A stretch of DNA of 64,000 bases from NCBI RefSeq assembly GCF_900094565.1, contig NZ_FMAF01000024.1:1-64000 (forward strand), in the 5' to 3' direction. The notes under the pieces were generated by a model, which ran no database searches, was not told the origin of the DNA, and saw only the letters and a list, made by a program, of their open reading frames with translations. A program made the position numbers and the translations under genes. This document shows, piece by piece, positions 36,116 to 43,441 of this stretch. This stretch comes from Martinezella lusitana. GTDB lineage: Bacteria; Pseudomonadota; Alphaproteobacteria; Rhizobiales; Rhizobiaceae. How positions within the stretch are numbered: position 1 is the stretch's first letter; each line of letters starts with the position of its first letter.

Positions 36116-36225
36116 TTTCCACCTTTAATTCATCGGTTGGAGAAGATTTTATCCAATGGATTGCAATGTCAATTGCTTGAGCGACGTGTCAGTTTTTCTC
36201 CACCAGATAGCGAGAGAGGACAGAG

Positions 36226-36762
36226 ATGAGCGATATCATCATGCTGCCGGGGCTTGGTGGCTCCGACGGAGATCATTGGCAGACCTTGTGGGAGCGGCAG
36301 GATCCGCGCATACGGCGATTCCAGCCATCGAGCTGGGACAGACCGACGCTCACAGACTGGATCGAAGCGCTCGAACGGGAGATCGCCCGCTCGAAAACGC
36401 CGCCGATCCTGATCGCTCATAGTCTTGCCTGCCAGCTGATCGCGCATTGGGCACCCGTCCAGAAAGCGCCGATCCTTGGTGCCTTCGTTGTCGCGCCACC
36501 CGATCCGACCGGTGAGGTCTATCTGACTGGGGCCGGCAGTTTCGCCAATCCGCCGCGGCAACGGCTGCCGTTTCCGTCCATGCTCGTCACCAGCACCAAC
36601 GATCCCTACGGCCCCTACGATTATTCCCGGGATAGCGCCGAAATCTGGGGCAGCGAGTTTATGAGTGTGGGGCCACTCGGTCATATCAATTCAGCATCCG
36701 GGCTGAGCGATTGGCCTGAGGGCAAGGCACTCCTCGAGCGATTTCGCGCGCAACTCGGCTGA
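36226..36762 (+). CDS. RBBP9/YdeN-type alpha/beta hydrolase
   Basis: Small serine hydrolase of unknown substrate. The N-terminus IIMLPGLGGSDGDHWQTLWE is the family hallmark. The nucleophile Ser lies in AHSLAC (about residue 66), the acid is probably Asp in TSTNDPYGPY (about 127) and the catalytic His in GPLGHINSASG (about 155). 178 aa. Divergent from lrp, and 93 bases upstream of the LysE-type gene on the same strand. Confidence 0.9.
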   Translation: MSDIIMLPGLGGSDGDHWQTLWERQDPRIRRFQPSSWDRPTLTDWIEALEREIARSKTPPILIAHSLACQLIAHWAPVQKAPILGAFVVAPPDPTGEVYLTGAGSFANPPRQRLPFPSMLVTSTNDPYGPYDYSRDSAEIWGSEFMSVGPLGHINSASGLSDWPEGKALLERFRAQLG

Positions 36763-36855
36763 GGAGGACATCGGGAATTTGGAAAACGGCAGCCAGGGTG
36801 CTATTTCTGGGTGTCTTCCATATGCCTTCTGGCCTACCCGATCGGAGAGAATGCG

Positions 36856-37467
36856 ATGAGCCTGTCGATGCTGCTTGTTTTTGCCGGTGCACTGTTCATC
36901 GCGGCCGGATCGCCGGGGCCGAACATCGCAGCACTCGTAGCACGCGTGCTCACCAAGGGCGCCCGCAATGTGTTGCCCTTTCTCTCCGCCATGTGGCTGG
37001 GCGAAGCGATCTGGCTGACCTGCGCCGTTGCGGGCCTTGCGACCATCGCCGAAACCTTCCACTGGGCCTTCGTGGTGATCAAATGGCTTGGCGTCGCCTA
37101 TCTTCTCTATCTCGCCTGGAAAATGTGGTTTGCGGCCTCGGACACGGCAGAGGAACAGCTGCCGGACGAACCATCAGCCGCGCGGCTTTTCCTCGCCGGC
37201 TTCACGGTGACCATGGGCAACCCGAAGATCATGGTGTTCTACGTGGCACTGCTGCCCTCGATCATCGATCTTCATGCCGTCACCCTTTCCGGCTGGGCCG
37301 AGCTCGTGGCGACGATGTTCGTGGTGCTTGTTGTCATCGATCTTTCCTGGGCAATGCTTGCGGCAAAGGCGAGGACGTTCCTGAAGAGCCGCCGCGCCGT
37401 CCGCATCGCCAATCGCGCCAGCGCCGGCACCATGGCGGGTGCTGCCGTGGCGATCGCCATGCGGTGA
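36856..37467 (+). CDS. LysE/RhtB-family amino acid exporter
   Basis: Inner-membrane exporter with about six TM helices. The conserved first helix has AAGSPGPNIAALVARVLTKGARN (the PGPN motif at about 21-24), and a central FTVTMGNPKIMVFYVALLPSII segment carries the NPK motif. ATG 36856 with GGAGAGA upstream is preferred to the GTG frame start at 36811. 203 aa. The gene is probably controlled by the Lrp-type regulator at 35639. Substrate not known. It ends 2 bases from the convergent MOSC gene. Confidence 0.9.
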   Translation: MSLSMLLVFAGALFIAAGSPGPNIAALVARVLTKGARNVLPFLSAMWLGEAIWLTCAVAGLATIAETFHWAFVVIKWLGVAYLLYLAWKMWFAASDTAEEQLPDEPSAARLFLAGFTVTMGNPKIMVFYVALLPSIIDLHAVTLSGWAELVATMFVVLVVIDLSWAMLAAKARTFLKSRRAVRIANRASAGTMAGAAVAIAMR

Positions 37468-37469
37468 GC

Positions 37470-38096
37470 CTAGAGATTACCGGCGTCGCCCTCGAGCATG
37501 GCCCTCAGCTTGTAGTGAATGGGCGCAGCCAGATAACGCGCTCGATCCTGCCGCGATAGTTGCCTGCCGAAAGTCGCCATCATTTCCGGCATGGTGACGG
37601 GGCTGCCTGCATAGGGAACGTAGGTCACGACGGCGCCCGCTGCTAGGGTGCCGCCTTGCACGACACGACAGTAGATGCCGGGGCGCCCCGCACGCGTATA
37701 GCGTCTCACGAATTTGGGATCACCCATCTTCGCGGCGAAGGTCGCGCAGGGAATACGGGCCGAGGTGGCCTCCAGAACAAGATTGCCGGCTATGAATCTA
37801 TCGCCGACGGCGACTGCGCAATTGTCGAGCCCTTCGATGACGAGATTTTCGCCGAACGTGCCGGGCTCCAGAGGGCGCCCGAGTTCTTTCGCCCACCAAT
37901 CCAGCGTCAACGATCCCTCGACATAGACGGCCTGGTCGCGGCCGCCGTGATGCTCGCGATTGCAGATCGCATCGCCGATCAGACCTTCCTCGTCGATCAT
38001 GACGCCGCCGCTCACGGCATGCTTGTTGATGCCGGTCCTGCTTTTCCTGCCGGGCAGCGTTTCGGCGGCGCCGACGCAAATGGCCAGAATTTTCAT
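37470..38096 (-). CDS. MOSC domain-containing protein
   Basis: Molybdenum cofactor sulfurase C-terminal-like domain protein, of the YiiM group that can act in Moco-dependent detoxification. MOSC hallmarks: the GLIGDAICNREHHGGRDQAVYVE block, the PGTFGENLVIEGLD block, and the Cys in SARIPCATFA expected for cofactor-sulfur binding. The open frame continues to 38789 but the family start is the ATG at 38096, with GGAAGGGA upstream. 208 aa. Divergent from recR. Confidence 0.9.
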   Translation of the reverse strand: MKILAICVGAAETLPGRKSRTGINKHAVSGGVMIDEEGLIGDAICNREHHGGRDQAVYVEGSLTLDWWAKELGRPLEPGTFGENLVIEGLDNCAVAVGDRFIAGNLVLEATSARIPCATFAAKMGDPKFVRRYTRAGRPGIYCRVVQGGTLAAGAVVTYVPYAGSPVTMPEMMATFGRQLSRQDRARYLAAPIHYKLRAMLEGDAGNL

Positions 38097-38153
38097 CGGC
38101 CAATCATCCCTTCCGTGATTCCGTTCCTTGAGCTTATGGGCTAAAAGCCTCCC

Positions 38154-38759
38154 ATGGCAAAGCGAGTCACCGGCCCCGAAATCGAAAAACTCATCCAGCT
38201 TCTGGCGAAAGTGCCGGGGCTTGGGCCTCGCTCGGCGCGGCGCGCGGCTCTGCACCTGATCAAGAAGAAGGACCAGCTGCTCGGGCCGCTTTCCCACGCC
38301 ATGGGCGAAGCCTATGACAAGGTGAAGATCTGCTCCCGCTGCGGCAATGTCGATACCGTCGATCCCTGCACCGTGTGCACCGACGACCACCGCGACCAGT
38401 CCGTCATCATCGTCGTCGAGGATGTGTCCGATCTCTGGGCGCTGGAGCGGGCCGGCGCAATGAATGCCGCCTACCATGTGCTCGGCGGCGTGCTGTCGCC
38501 GCTCGATGGCGTCGGCCCCGACGATCTCAATATTCGCGGACTGATCGCGCGGGTCGCCGAAGGCGGCGTCCGCGAGATCATCATCGCCGTCAACGCCACG
38601 GTGGAAGGCCAAACCACAGCACACTATATAACCGACCAGCTTGCCGGTCTTGAGATCAAGATCACCCGGCTGGCCCATGGGGTGCCGGTAGGAGGCGAGC
38701 TCGATTATCTCGACGAAGGCACGCTGACGGCGGCGCTGCGGGCGCGGACGGCGATTTGA
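38154..38759 (+). CDS. recR: Recombination protein RecR
   Basis: RecFOR gap-repair protein forming a clamp on DNA. An N-terminal helix-hairpin-helix (LLAKVPGLGPRSARRAALHL), then a C4 zinc finger (CSRCGNVDTVDPCTVC, about 57-72), a Toprim domain (VIIVVEDVSDLWALERAGAMNAAYHVLGG) and the late LAHGVPVGGELDYLD block. 201 aa, normal. Usually next to dnaX-ebfC; here four other genes intervene. The lytic transglycosylase gene starts 13 bases downstream. Confidence 0.96.
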   Translation: MAKRVTGPEIEKLIQLLAKVPGLGPRSARRAALHLIKKKDQLLGPLSHAMGEAYDKVKICSRCGNVDTVDPCTVCTDDHRDQSVIIVVEDVSDLWALERAGAMNAAYHVLGGVLSPLDGVGPDDLNIRGLIARVAEGGVREIIIAVNATVEGQTTAHYITDQLAGLEIKITRLAHGVPVGGELDYLDEGTLTAALRARTAI

Positions 38760-38772
38760 GGAGAGGCAGAGC

Positions 38773-40215
38773 ATGAGGAGAGTGCGCACCCCCCTCTATC
38801 ACTTCGTGACATCTCCCCGACAGGGGTGGAGATTGGTAACCCGGAGCTCTGTCTTCACCAAACAATCAGCTGCTGCATCTGCAGAAACTTCGGACCGTCG
38901 ATATGGCATGAAGCGCGCCGCCCACGATCTCCCCCCTTGTGGAGGAGATGTCCCGAAAGGGACAGAGGGGGGTATCGCGCGACATATTCTGCGGCTGCTC
39001 ATCCTCCTCCTGACCATCCTTCCCCTGCCCGCGTTTGCCGCCTCGAAGGCCGATGTCGAAGCGCAGTTCCAGAGCTGGCTGCAGAAGGATCTCTGGCCCC
39101 AGGCGCAAAAGGACGGGATATCCGACAAGACCTTCCGCGCCGCCTTTGCCGGTATCACGCTGAACTGGGACCTGCCGGATCTCGTACCCCCGGGCTTTCC
39201 AAAGCCCCAGGAGCAGAAACAGACGCAGGCCGAATTCTCCTCGCCCGCTCCATATTTCAACGAGGCGCGGCTGCAAAAGCTGGCAGCGACCGGACGGAGC
39301 CTCGCTTCGCAATATGGCCCGGTGCTGCAGCGGATCGAGAAGACCTATGGGGTGCCGGGGCCGATCCTGCTGGCCATCTGGGGCCGCGAGACCGGCTTCG
39401 GGGCCGCGAAGCTGCCGAATTCGGCGATCCAGGTGCTGGCGACCAAAGCCTTCATGTCGACCCGCAAGGATATGTTCCGCACCGAGCTTATCGCGGCATT
39501 GCGCATCCTCGACCATGGCGACGTCACGCCCGATCAGTTCATGGGGTCCTGGGCAGGCGCGCTTGGCCAGCCGCAGTTCATGCCCACCAGCTACCTGAAA
39601 TATGCTGTCGATTTCGACGGCGACGGCCATCGTAACATCTGGACCTCGGTGCCGGATACGCTGTCATCCATAGCCAACTATCTGGTTCAGAAGGGCTGGC
39701 AGCGCGGCCGCAGCTGGGGCTATGAGGTCGCCATCCCGCAGGCTGTTTCCTGCGCCCAGGAAGGGCCTGATCTCGCCAAGCCGATCTCGCACTGGGCATC
39801 GCTCGGCATCACCAGGATTTCCGGCAAAGCCTTTCCATCAGACGAATTGCGCGCCAGCGGCATGATGCTGGTGCCGGCCGGCCGCGACGGACCGGAGTTC
39901 ATCGTCACGCCGAATTTCTACGTCATCAAGGAATACAACAACTCCGACCTCTACGGCATTTACATCGGCAACCTTGCCGACCGGATCGCCGCTGGCAGCG
40001 GCGCCTTCCAGGGCCAATGGGGCGATGTCGGCAAGATGCTGCGCTCCGATGTCGCCGGCATGCAGAAGACTTTGGAGCGCAAGGGCTACGACGTCGGCGG
40101 CACGGATGGCCTGCCCGGCTACAAGACGAGACGGTCGATAGGCCAATGGCAGGAAAAGAGCGGCATGAAGCCCACCTGCTATCCCGACAGTTCGATGCTC
40201 GGCGTACTGAAATAG
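38773..40215 (+). CDS. Lytic murein transglycosylase (MltB-type, GH103) with repeat-derived N-terminal extension
   Basis: Cleaves peptidoglycan to anhydromuramyl products in the periplasm. The catalytic SLT_2 domain contains WGRETGFGAAKLPN with the catalytic Glu, and FMGSWAGALGQPQFMPTSYLKYAVDFDGDG. A C-terminal peptidoglycan-binding domain (GYDVGGTDGLPGYKTRRSIGQWQ) follows. The best ribosome binding site (GAGGAGAGG) serves ATG 38773, but about 70 residues encoded partly by an inverted-repeat element then precede the signal peptide (hydrophobic core about 72-90). ATG 38908 would give a 435-aa protein but lacks a good site. 480 aa as given. Confidence 0.85.
   Translation: MRRVRTPLYHFVTSPRQGWRLVTRSSVFTKQSAAASAETSDRRYGMKRAAHDLPPCGGDVPKGTEGGIARHILRLLILLLTILPLPAFAASKADVEAQFQSWLQKDLWPQAQKDGISDKTFRAAFAGITLNWDLPDLVPPGFPKPQEQKQTQAEFSSPAPYFNEARLQKLAATGRSLASQYGPVLQRIEKTYGVPGPILLAIWGRETGFGAAKLPNSAIQVLATKAFMSTRKDMFRTELIAALRILDHGDVTPDQFMGSWAGALGQPQFMPTSYLKYAVDFDGDGHRNIWTSVPDTLSSIANYLVQKGWQRGRSWGYEVAIPQAVSCAQEGPDLAKPISHWASLGITRISGKAFPSDELRASGMMLVPAGRDGPEFIVTPNFYVIKEYNNSDLYGIYIGNLADRIAAGSGAFQGQWGDVGKMLRSDVAGMQKTLERKGYDVGGTDGLPGYKTRRSIGQWQEKSGMKPTCYPDSSMLGVLK
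38787..38973. repeat. Inverted-repeat element inserted in the 5' end of the transglycosylase gene
   Basis: The left arm (38787-38833) contains CACCCCCCTCTATCAC and GTGACATCTCCCC. The right arm (38927-38973) is its imperfect inverse: ATCTCCCCCCTTGTGGAGG, AGATGTCCCGAAAGGGACAGAGG. Each arm is about 47 bases with an internal small palindrome, separated by about 93 bases. The whole unit stays open in the reading frame of the transglycosylase and looks like a mobile intergenic palindrome pair that landed just after the start codon. Confidence 0.75.
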
Positions 40216-40300
40216 GCAGCCGAGCAGGTTTCGGCGCGAAAGCCTTGCAATTTGCCGGAAACGGGCTTATATCCGCATTCAAATTCTTGATCGTGTGATG

Positions 40301-40332
40301 AAGAGTGGGCCGCAAGGACCCGCTCTTTTTTA
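40301..40332 (+). terminator. Terminator or attenuator upstream of rimP
   Basis: Stem GAGTGGGCC / GGACCCGCTC (imperfect) with a short GCAA-type loop followed by a run of six T. It lies 86 bases past the transglycosylase stop and 44 bases before rimP, so it may end the former or attenuate the rimP operon. Confidence 0.75.
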
Positions 40333-40375
40333 TTAGCTCGATCTCCCAAATGCAGTAGCCTGCAGGAGTGAACGC

Positions 40376-40984
40376 TTGTCGGAAGTGACAAACGCAGACA
40401 ATACCAATGAACCGCGCCTGATCGTCGAAACCGGCCTTGACCAGCGCGTCGCCGCCATCATCGAGCCCGTGATCGTCGGCATGGGCTTCCGCCTGGTGCG
40501 TGTGCGCCTCCTAAACCAGAATGGCCTGACGTTGCAGGTGATGGCCGAGCGCAACGACGGCACCATGACCGTTCAGGATTGCGAAGAAGTCTCGACGGCG
40601 ATTTCGCCTGTGCTTGATGTGGAAGATCCCGTCGATAAGGCGTATCATCTGGAAGTGTCTTCGCCCGGCATCGACCGGCCGATGGTGCGCAAGTCGGATT
40701 TCCGCCGCTGGATCGGCCATATCGTCAAGTGCGAGACCTCGATCCTGGTTGATAACCGCAAGCGCTTTCGCGGCAAGATCGCCGACGTCAACGACGATGG
40801 TTTCACGATCGAACGCGACCAGGTTGCCTATGGCGAGGAACCGAAGGTGACCATTCCGTTCAGCACGCTGGCCGAGGCCAAGCTGATCCTGACGGACGAT
40901 CTCATCCGCGACGCGCTGCGCGCCGACAAGCTGGCGAAAGCCGAGGCAGCGAACCAGAACGAAGCGGACGACGAAGAAGAATAA
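40376..40984 (+). CDS. rimP: Ribosome maturation factor RimP
   Basis: Needed for 30S subunit maturation. The N-terminal domain includes the GMGFRLVRVRLL strand and TVQDCEEVSTAISPVLD helix; the conserved YHLEVSSPGIDRPM motif (about 85-98) is diagnostic; the C-terminal SH3-like domain and an acidic tail (NEADDEEE) follow. The start is a TTG at 40376 with AGGAG 8 bases upstream; no in-frame ATG gives a full N-terminus. 202 aa. First gene of the rimP-nusA-ylxR-infB operon. Confidence 0.94.
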   Translation: MSEVTNADNTNEPRLIVETGLDQRVAAIIEPVIVGMGFRLVRVRLLNQNGLTLQVMAERNDGTMTVQDCEEVSTAISPVLDVEDPVDKAYHLEVSSPGIDRPMVRKSDFRRWIGHIVKCETSILVDNRKRFRGKIADVNDDGFTIERDQVAYGEEPKVTIPFSTLAEAKLILTDDLIRDALRADKLAKAEAANQNEADDEEE

Positions 40985-41046
40985 TCGATCAACGAACCGC
41001 CTGACGGAACGGGAACCCAAGGGCAGGAAGACGGAGACTAAAAACA

Positions 41047-42651
41047 ATGGCAGTCAGTGCGAACCGGCTAGAACTTCTGCAGATCGCAGATGCAGTGGCG
41101 CGCGAAAAGGTCATCGACCGCGAGATCGTGCTTGCCGCAATGGCAGACGCGATCCAGAAGGCCGCGCGCTCGCGTTACGGCTCGGAGTCGAACATCCGCG
41201 CCGACATCAACCCGAAGACCGGCGAAATCCGGCTGCAGCGCCTGCTCGAAGTCGTCGAGAAGGCCGAGGACTATTCCACGCAGATCCCGCTGGAACTGGC
41301 CCGCGACCGCAACCCGGATGCAGCTCTTGGCGATTTCATCGCCGATCCGCTGCCGCCGATGGATTTCGGCCGCATCGCCGCCCAGTCGGCCAAGCAGGTC
41401 ATCGTGCAGAAGGTGCGCGAAGCCGAGCGTGACCGTCAGTTCGACGAATTCAAGGATCGCGTCGGCGAAATCGTCAACGGTACGGTCAAGCGTGTCGAAT
41501 ACGGCAACGTCATCGTCGACCTCGGCCGTGGCGAAGGCATCATCCGCCGCGACGAGATGATCCCGCGCGAGAACTTCCGCTACGGCGACCGTGTCCGCGC
41601 CTATGTCTACGACGTTCGCCGCGAGCAGCGCGGTCCGCAGATTTTCCTGTCGCGCACGCATCCGCAGTTCATGGTCAAGCTCTTCACCATGGAAGTGCCT
41701 GAAATCTACGACGGCATCATCCAGGTGAAATCGGTTGCCCGCGATCCGGGCTCGCGCGCCAAGATCGCCGTTATTTCGAACGACTCGTCGATCGATCCGG
41801 TCGGCGCCTGCGTCGGTATGCGCGGTTCGCGCGTCCAGGCCGTCGTCGGCGAGCTGCAGGGCGAAAAGATCGACATCATTCCGTGGTCCAACGAGCCGGC
41901 GAACTTCGTCGTCAATGCGTTGCAGCCGGCTGAAGTCTCCAAGGTCGTTCTCGATGAGGACGCCGAGCGCATCGAAGTCGTGGTTCCGGACGAACAGTTG
42001 TCGCTGGCGATTGGCCGCCGCGGCCAGAACGTCCGCCTTGCTTCGCAGCTGACCGGCTGGGACATCGACATCATGACGGAAGCCGAGGAATCGGAACGCC
42101 GTCAGAAGGAATTCAACGAGCGCACCAACCTGTTCATGGACGCGCTCGATGTCGACGAGATGGTCGGTCAGGTTCTGGCTTCCGAAGGCTTTGCCGCCGT
42201 CGAGGAGCTGGCTTATGTCGAACTCGACGAAATCGCCTCCATCGACGGTTTCGACGAAGAAACCGCCCAGGAAATCCAGCAGCGCGCCCGCGAATATCTG
42301 GAGCGCCTGGAAGCCGAAATGGACGAGAAGCGCAAAGCACTCGGCGTATCCGACGAGCTGCGCCAGATCAACGGTATGACCGCGCAGATGATGGTCGCCC
42401 TCGGTGAGGACGGCATCAAGACGATCGAGGACTTCGCCGGCTGCGCCGCCGACGACCTCGTCGGCTGGAGCGAACGCAAGAACGGCGAGACGAAGAAGTT
42501 CGAAGGCCTGTTCTCCAAGCTCGAAGTCTCGCGTGTCGAGGCGGAGCAGATGATCGTGCAGGCTCGTCTGTCGGCTGGCTGGATCACCGAAGCCGATCTC
42601 GCCACTGAGACCGAAGAGGTCGCGGAGGATGAAGCCGAGCAAGAAGCATGA
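41047..42651 (+). CDS. nusA: Transcription termination/antitermination factor NusA
   Basis: Binds RNA polymerase and RNA to control pausing, termination and antitermination. N-terminal RNAP-binding domain (about 1-125), S1 domain (about 135-200: VNGTVKRVEYGNVIVDLGRGEGIIRRDEM), KH1-KH2 (about 230-350, including DPVGACVGMRGSRVQAV and IGRRGQNVRLASQLTGWDID), and an acidic C-terminal helix-hairpin-helix region. 534 aa, the alphaproteobacterial size. Overlaps the YlxR gene by 4 bases. Confidence 0.97.
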   Translation: MAVSANRLELLQIADAVAREKVIDREIVLAAMADAIQKAARSRYGSESNIRADINPKTGEIRLQRLLEVVEKAEDYSTQIPLELARDRNPDAALGDFIADPLPPMDFGRIAAQSAKQVIVQKVREAERDRQFDEFKDRVGEIVNGTVKRVEYGNVIVDLGRGEGIIRRDEMIPRENFRYGDRVRAYVYDVRREQRGPQIFLSRTHPQFMVKLFTMEVPEIYDGIIQVKSVARDPGSRAKIAVISNDSSIDPVGACVGMRGSRVQAVVGELQGEKIDIIPWSNEPANFVVNALQPAEVSKVVLDEDAERIEVVVPDEQLSLAIGRRGQNVRLASQLTGWDIDIMTEAEESERRQKEFNERTNLFMDALDVDEMVGQVLASEGFAAVEELAYVELDEIASIDGFDEETAQEIQQRAREYLERLEAEMDEKRKALGVSDELRQINGMTAQMMVALGEDGIKTIEDFAGCAADDLVGWSERKNGETKKFEGLFSKLEVSRVEAEQMIVQARLSAGWITEADLATETEEVAEDEAEQEA

Positions 42652-43340
42652 CGATCACCGAGAGGTCGAGCGCACCGCCTGAAGACGAAGATCTCGGGGG
42701 TGACGGCGCAAACGGCCGCACGTGCATCGTAACACGCGAAAGCGGATCGCCCGACGAGTTGATCCGCTTCGTAGCCGCTCCTGACGGGACCGTTGTTCCC
42801 GATCTGAAGCGGCAGCTGCCGGGACGCGGCTGCTGGGTCAAGCTTGACCGGGCACTCGTGGACAAGGCGGTGGCGAAGAAATTGTTTTCTCGCGCCTTGA
42901 AGGCGGAGGTGACGGCACCGAGCGATCTCGGCGCCATCGTCGACCGCCTTCTTGTGGCGCAGCTTGCCGGGATGATGCACATGGCGCGCAAAGCGAGCCA
43001 GTTCGTCAATGGCTCGTCAAAGGTCGATGGCTCCGTTCGCAACGGTTCGGCACTCGCCGTGTTCCATGCGATCGATGCCGCCGCCGACGGCGTCCGCAAG
43101 ATCGACCAGGCACGAAAGGCCTGGCATCTCGGCATGGAGACCGAAAAGGAAATACCGTCATTCCGTGTCTTCACGGAGGCGGAAATGGAAGAACTGATGG
43201 GCCAGAATGCTTTTATCCATGCCGCAGCGCTTGCAGGGCGGGCGGGTGAAGGTGTAGTGAAGCGCGCAAACCTGCTCGAACGGTACCGCAACGGCGGTCA
43301 GTCCCGGGCAACGGGCGGCGCTGGCCGGCGAAAACAATGA
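42648..43340 (+). CDS. YlxR-type RNA-binding protein fused to an L7Ae-like domain
   Basis: The N-terminal YlxR domain (about 20-95) has RTCIVTRESGSPDELIRFVAAPDG and the GRGCWVKLDRALVDKAV block. The C-terminal half (about 110-200) resembles a ribosomal L7Ae/L30e fold (MMHMARKASQFVNGSSKV). In many bacteria these are two proteins (YlxR and YlxQ) between nusA and infB; the fused form is common in alphaproteobacteria. Likely role in RNA or ribosome binding. 230 aa. Start overlaps nusA stop. Confidence 0.9.
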   Translation: MTITERSSAPPEDEDLGGDGANGRTCIVTRESGSPDELIRFVAAPDGTVVPDLKRQLPGRGCWVKLDRALVDKAVAKKLFSRALKAEVTAPSDLGAIVDRLLVAQLAGMMHMARKASQFVNGSSKVDGSVRNGSALAVFHAIDAAADGVRKIDQARKAWHLGMETEKEIPSFRVFTEAEMEELMGQNAFIHAAALAGRAGEGVVKRANLLERYRNGGQSRATGGAGRRKQ

Positions 43341-43441
43341 CGCGGTCACCGGCCTCTGCCGGACGCCTCATTAAGGTACATGCATTGAACGACAGGGTCT
43401 GACGGACGTTTCCGAGCCCTGTCCGAAGGAACAGGAACGGA

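Noticed and set aside
37470..38789. 439-codon open frame covering recR on the opposite strand
   Set aside because: Only the part to 38096 matches a family (MOSC). The rest is the shadow of recR in GC-rich sequence.
41068..42642. Long minus-strand open frame opposite nusA, and similar long frames opposite dnaK, pnp and infB
   Set aside because: They are antisense shadows of strongly coding genes with C/G third positions; the translations are low-complexity and resemble nothing.
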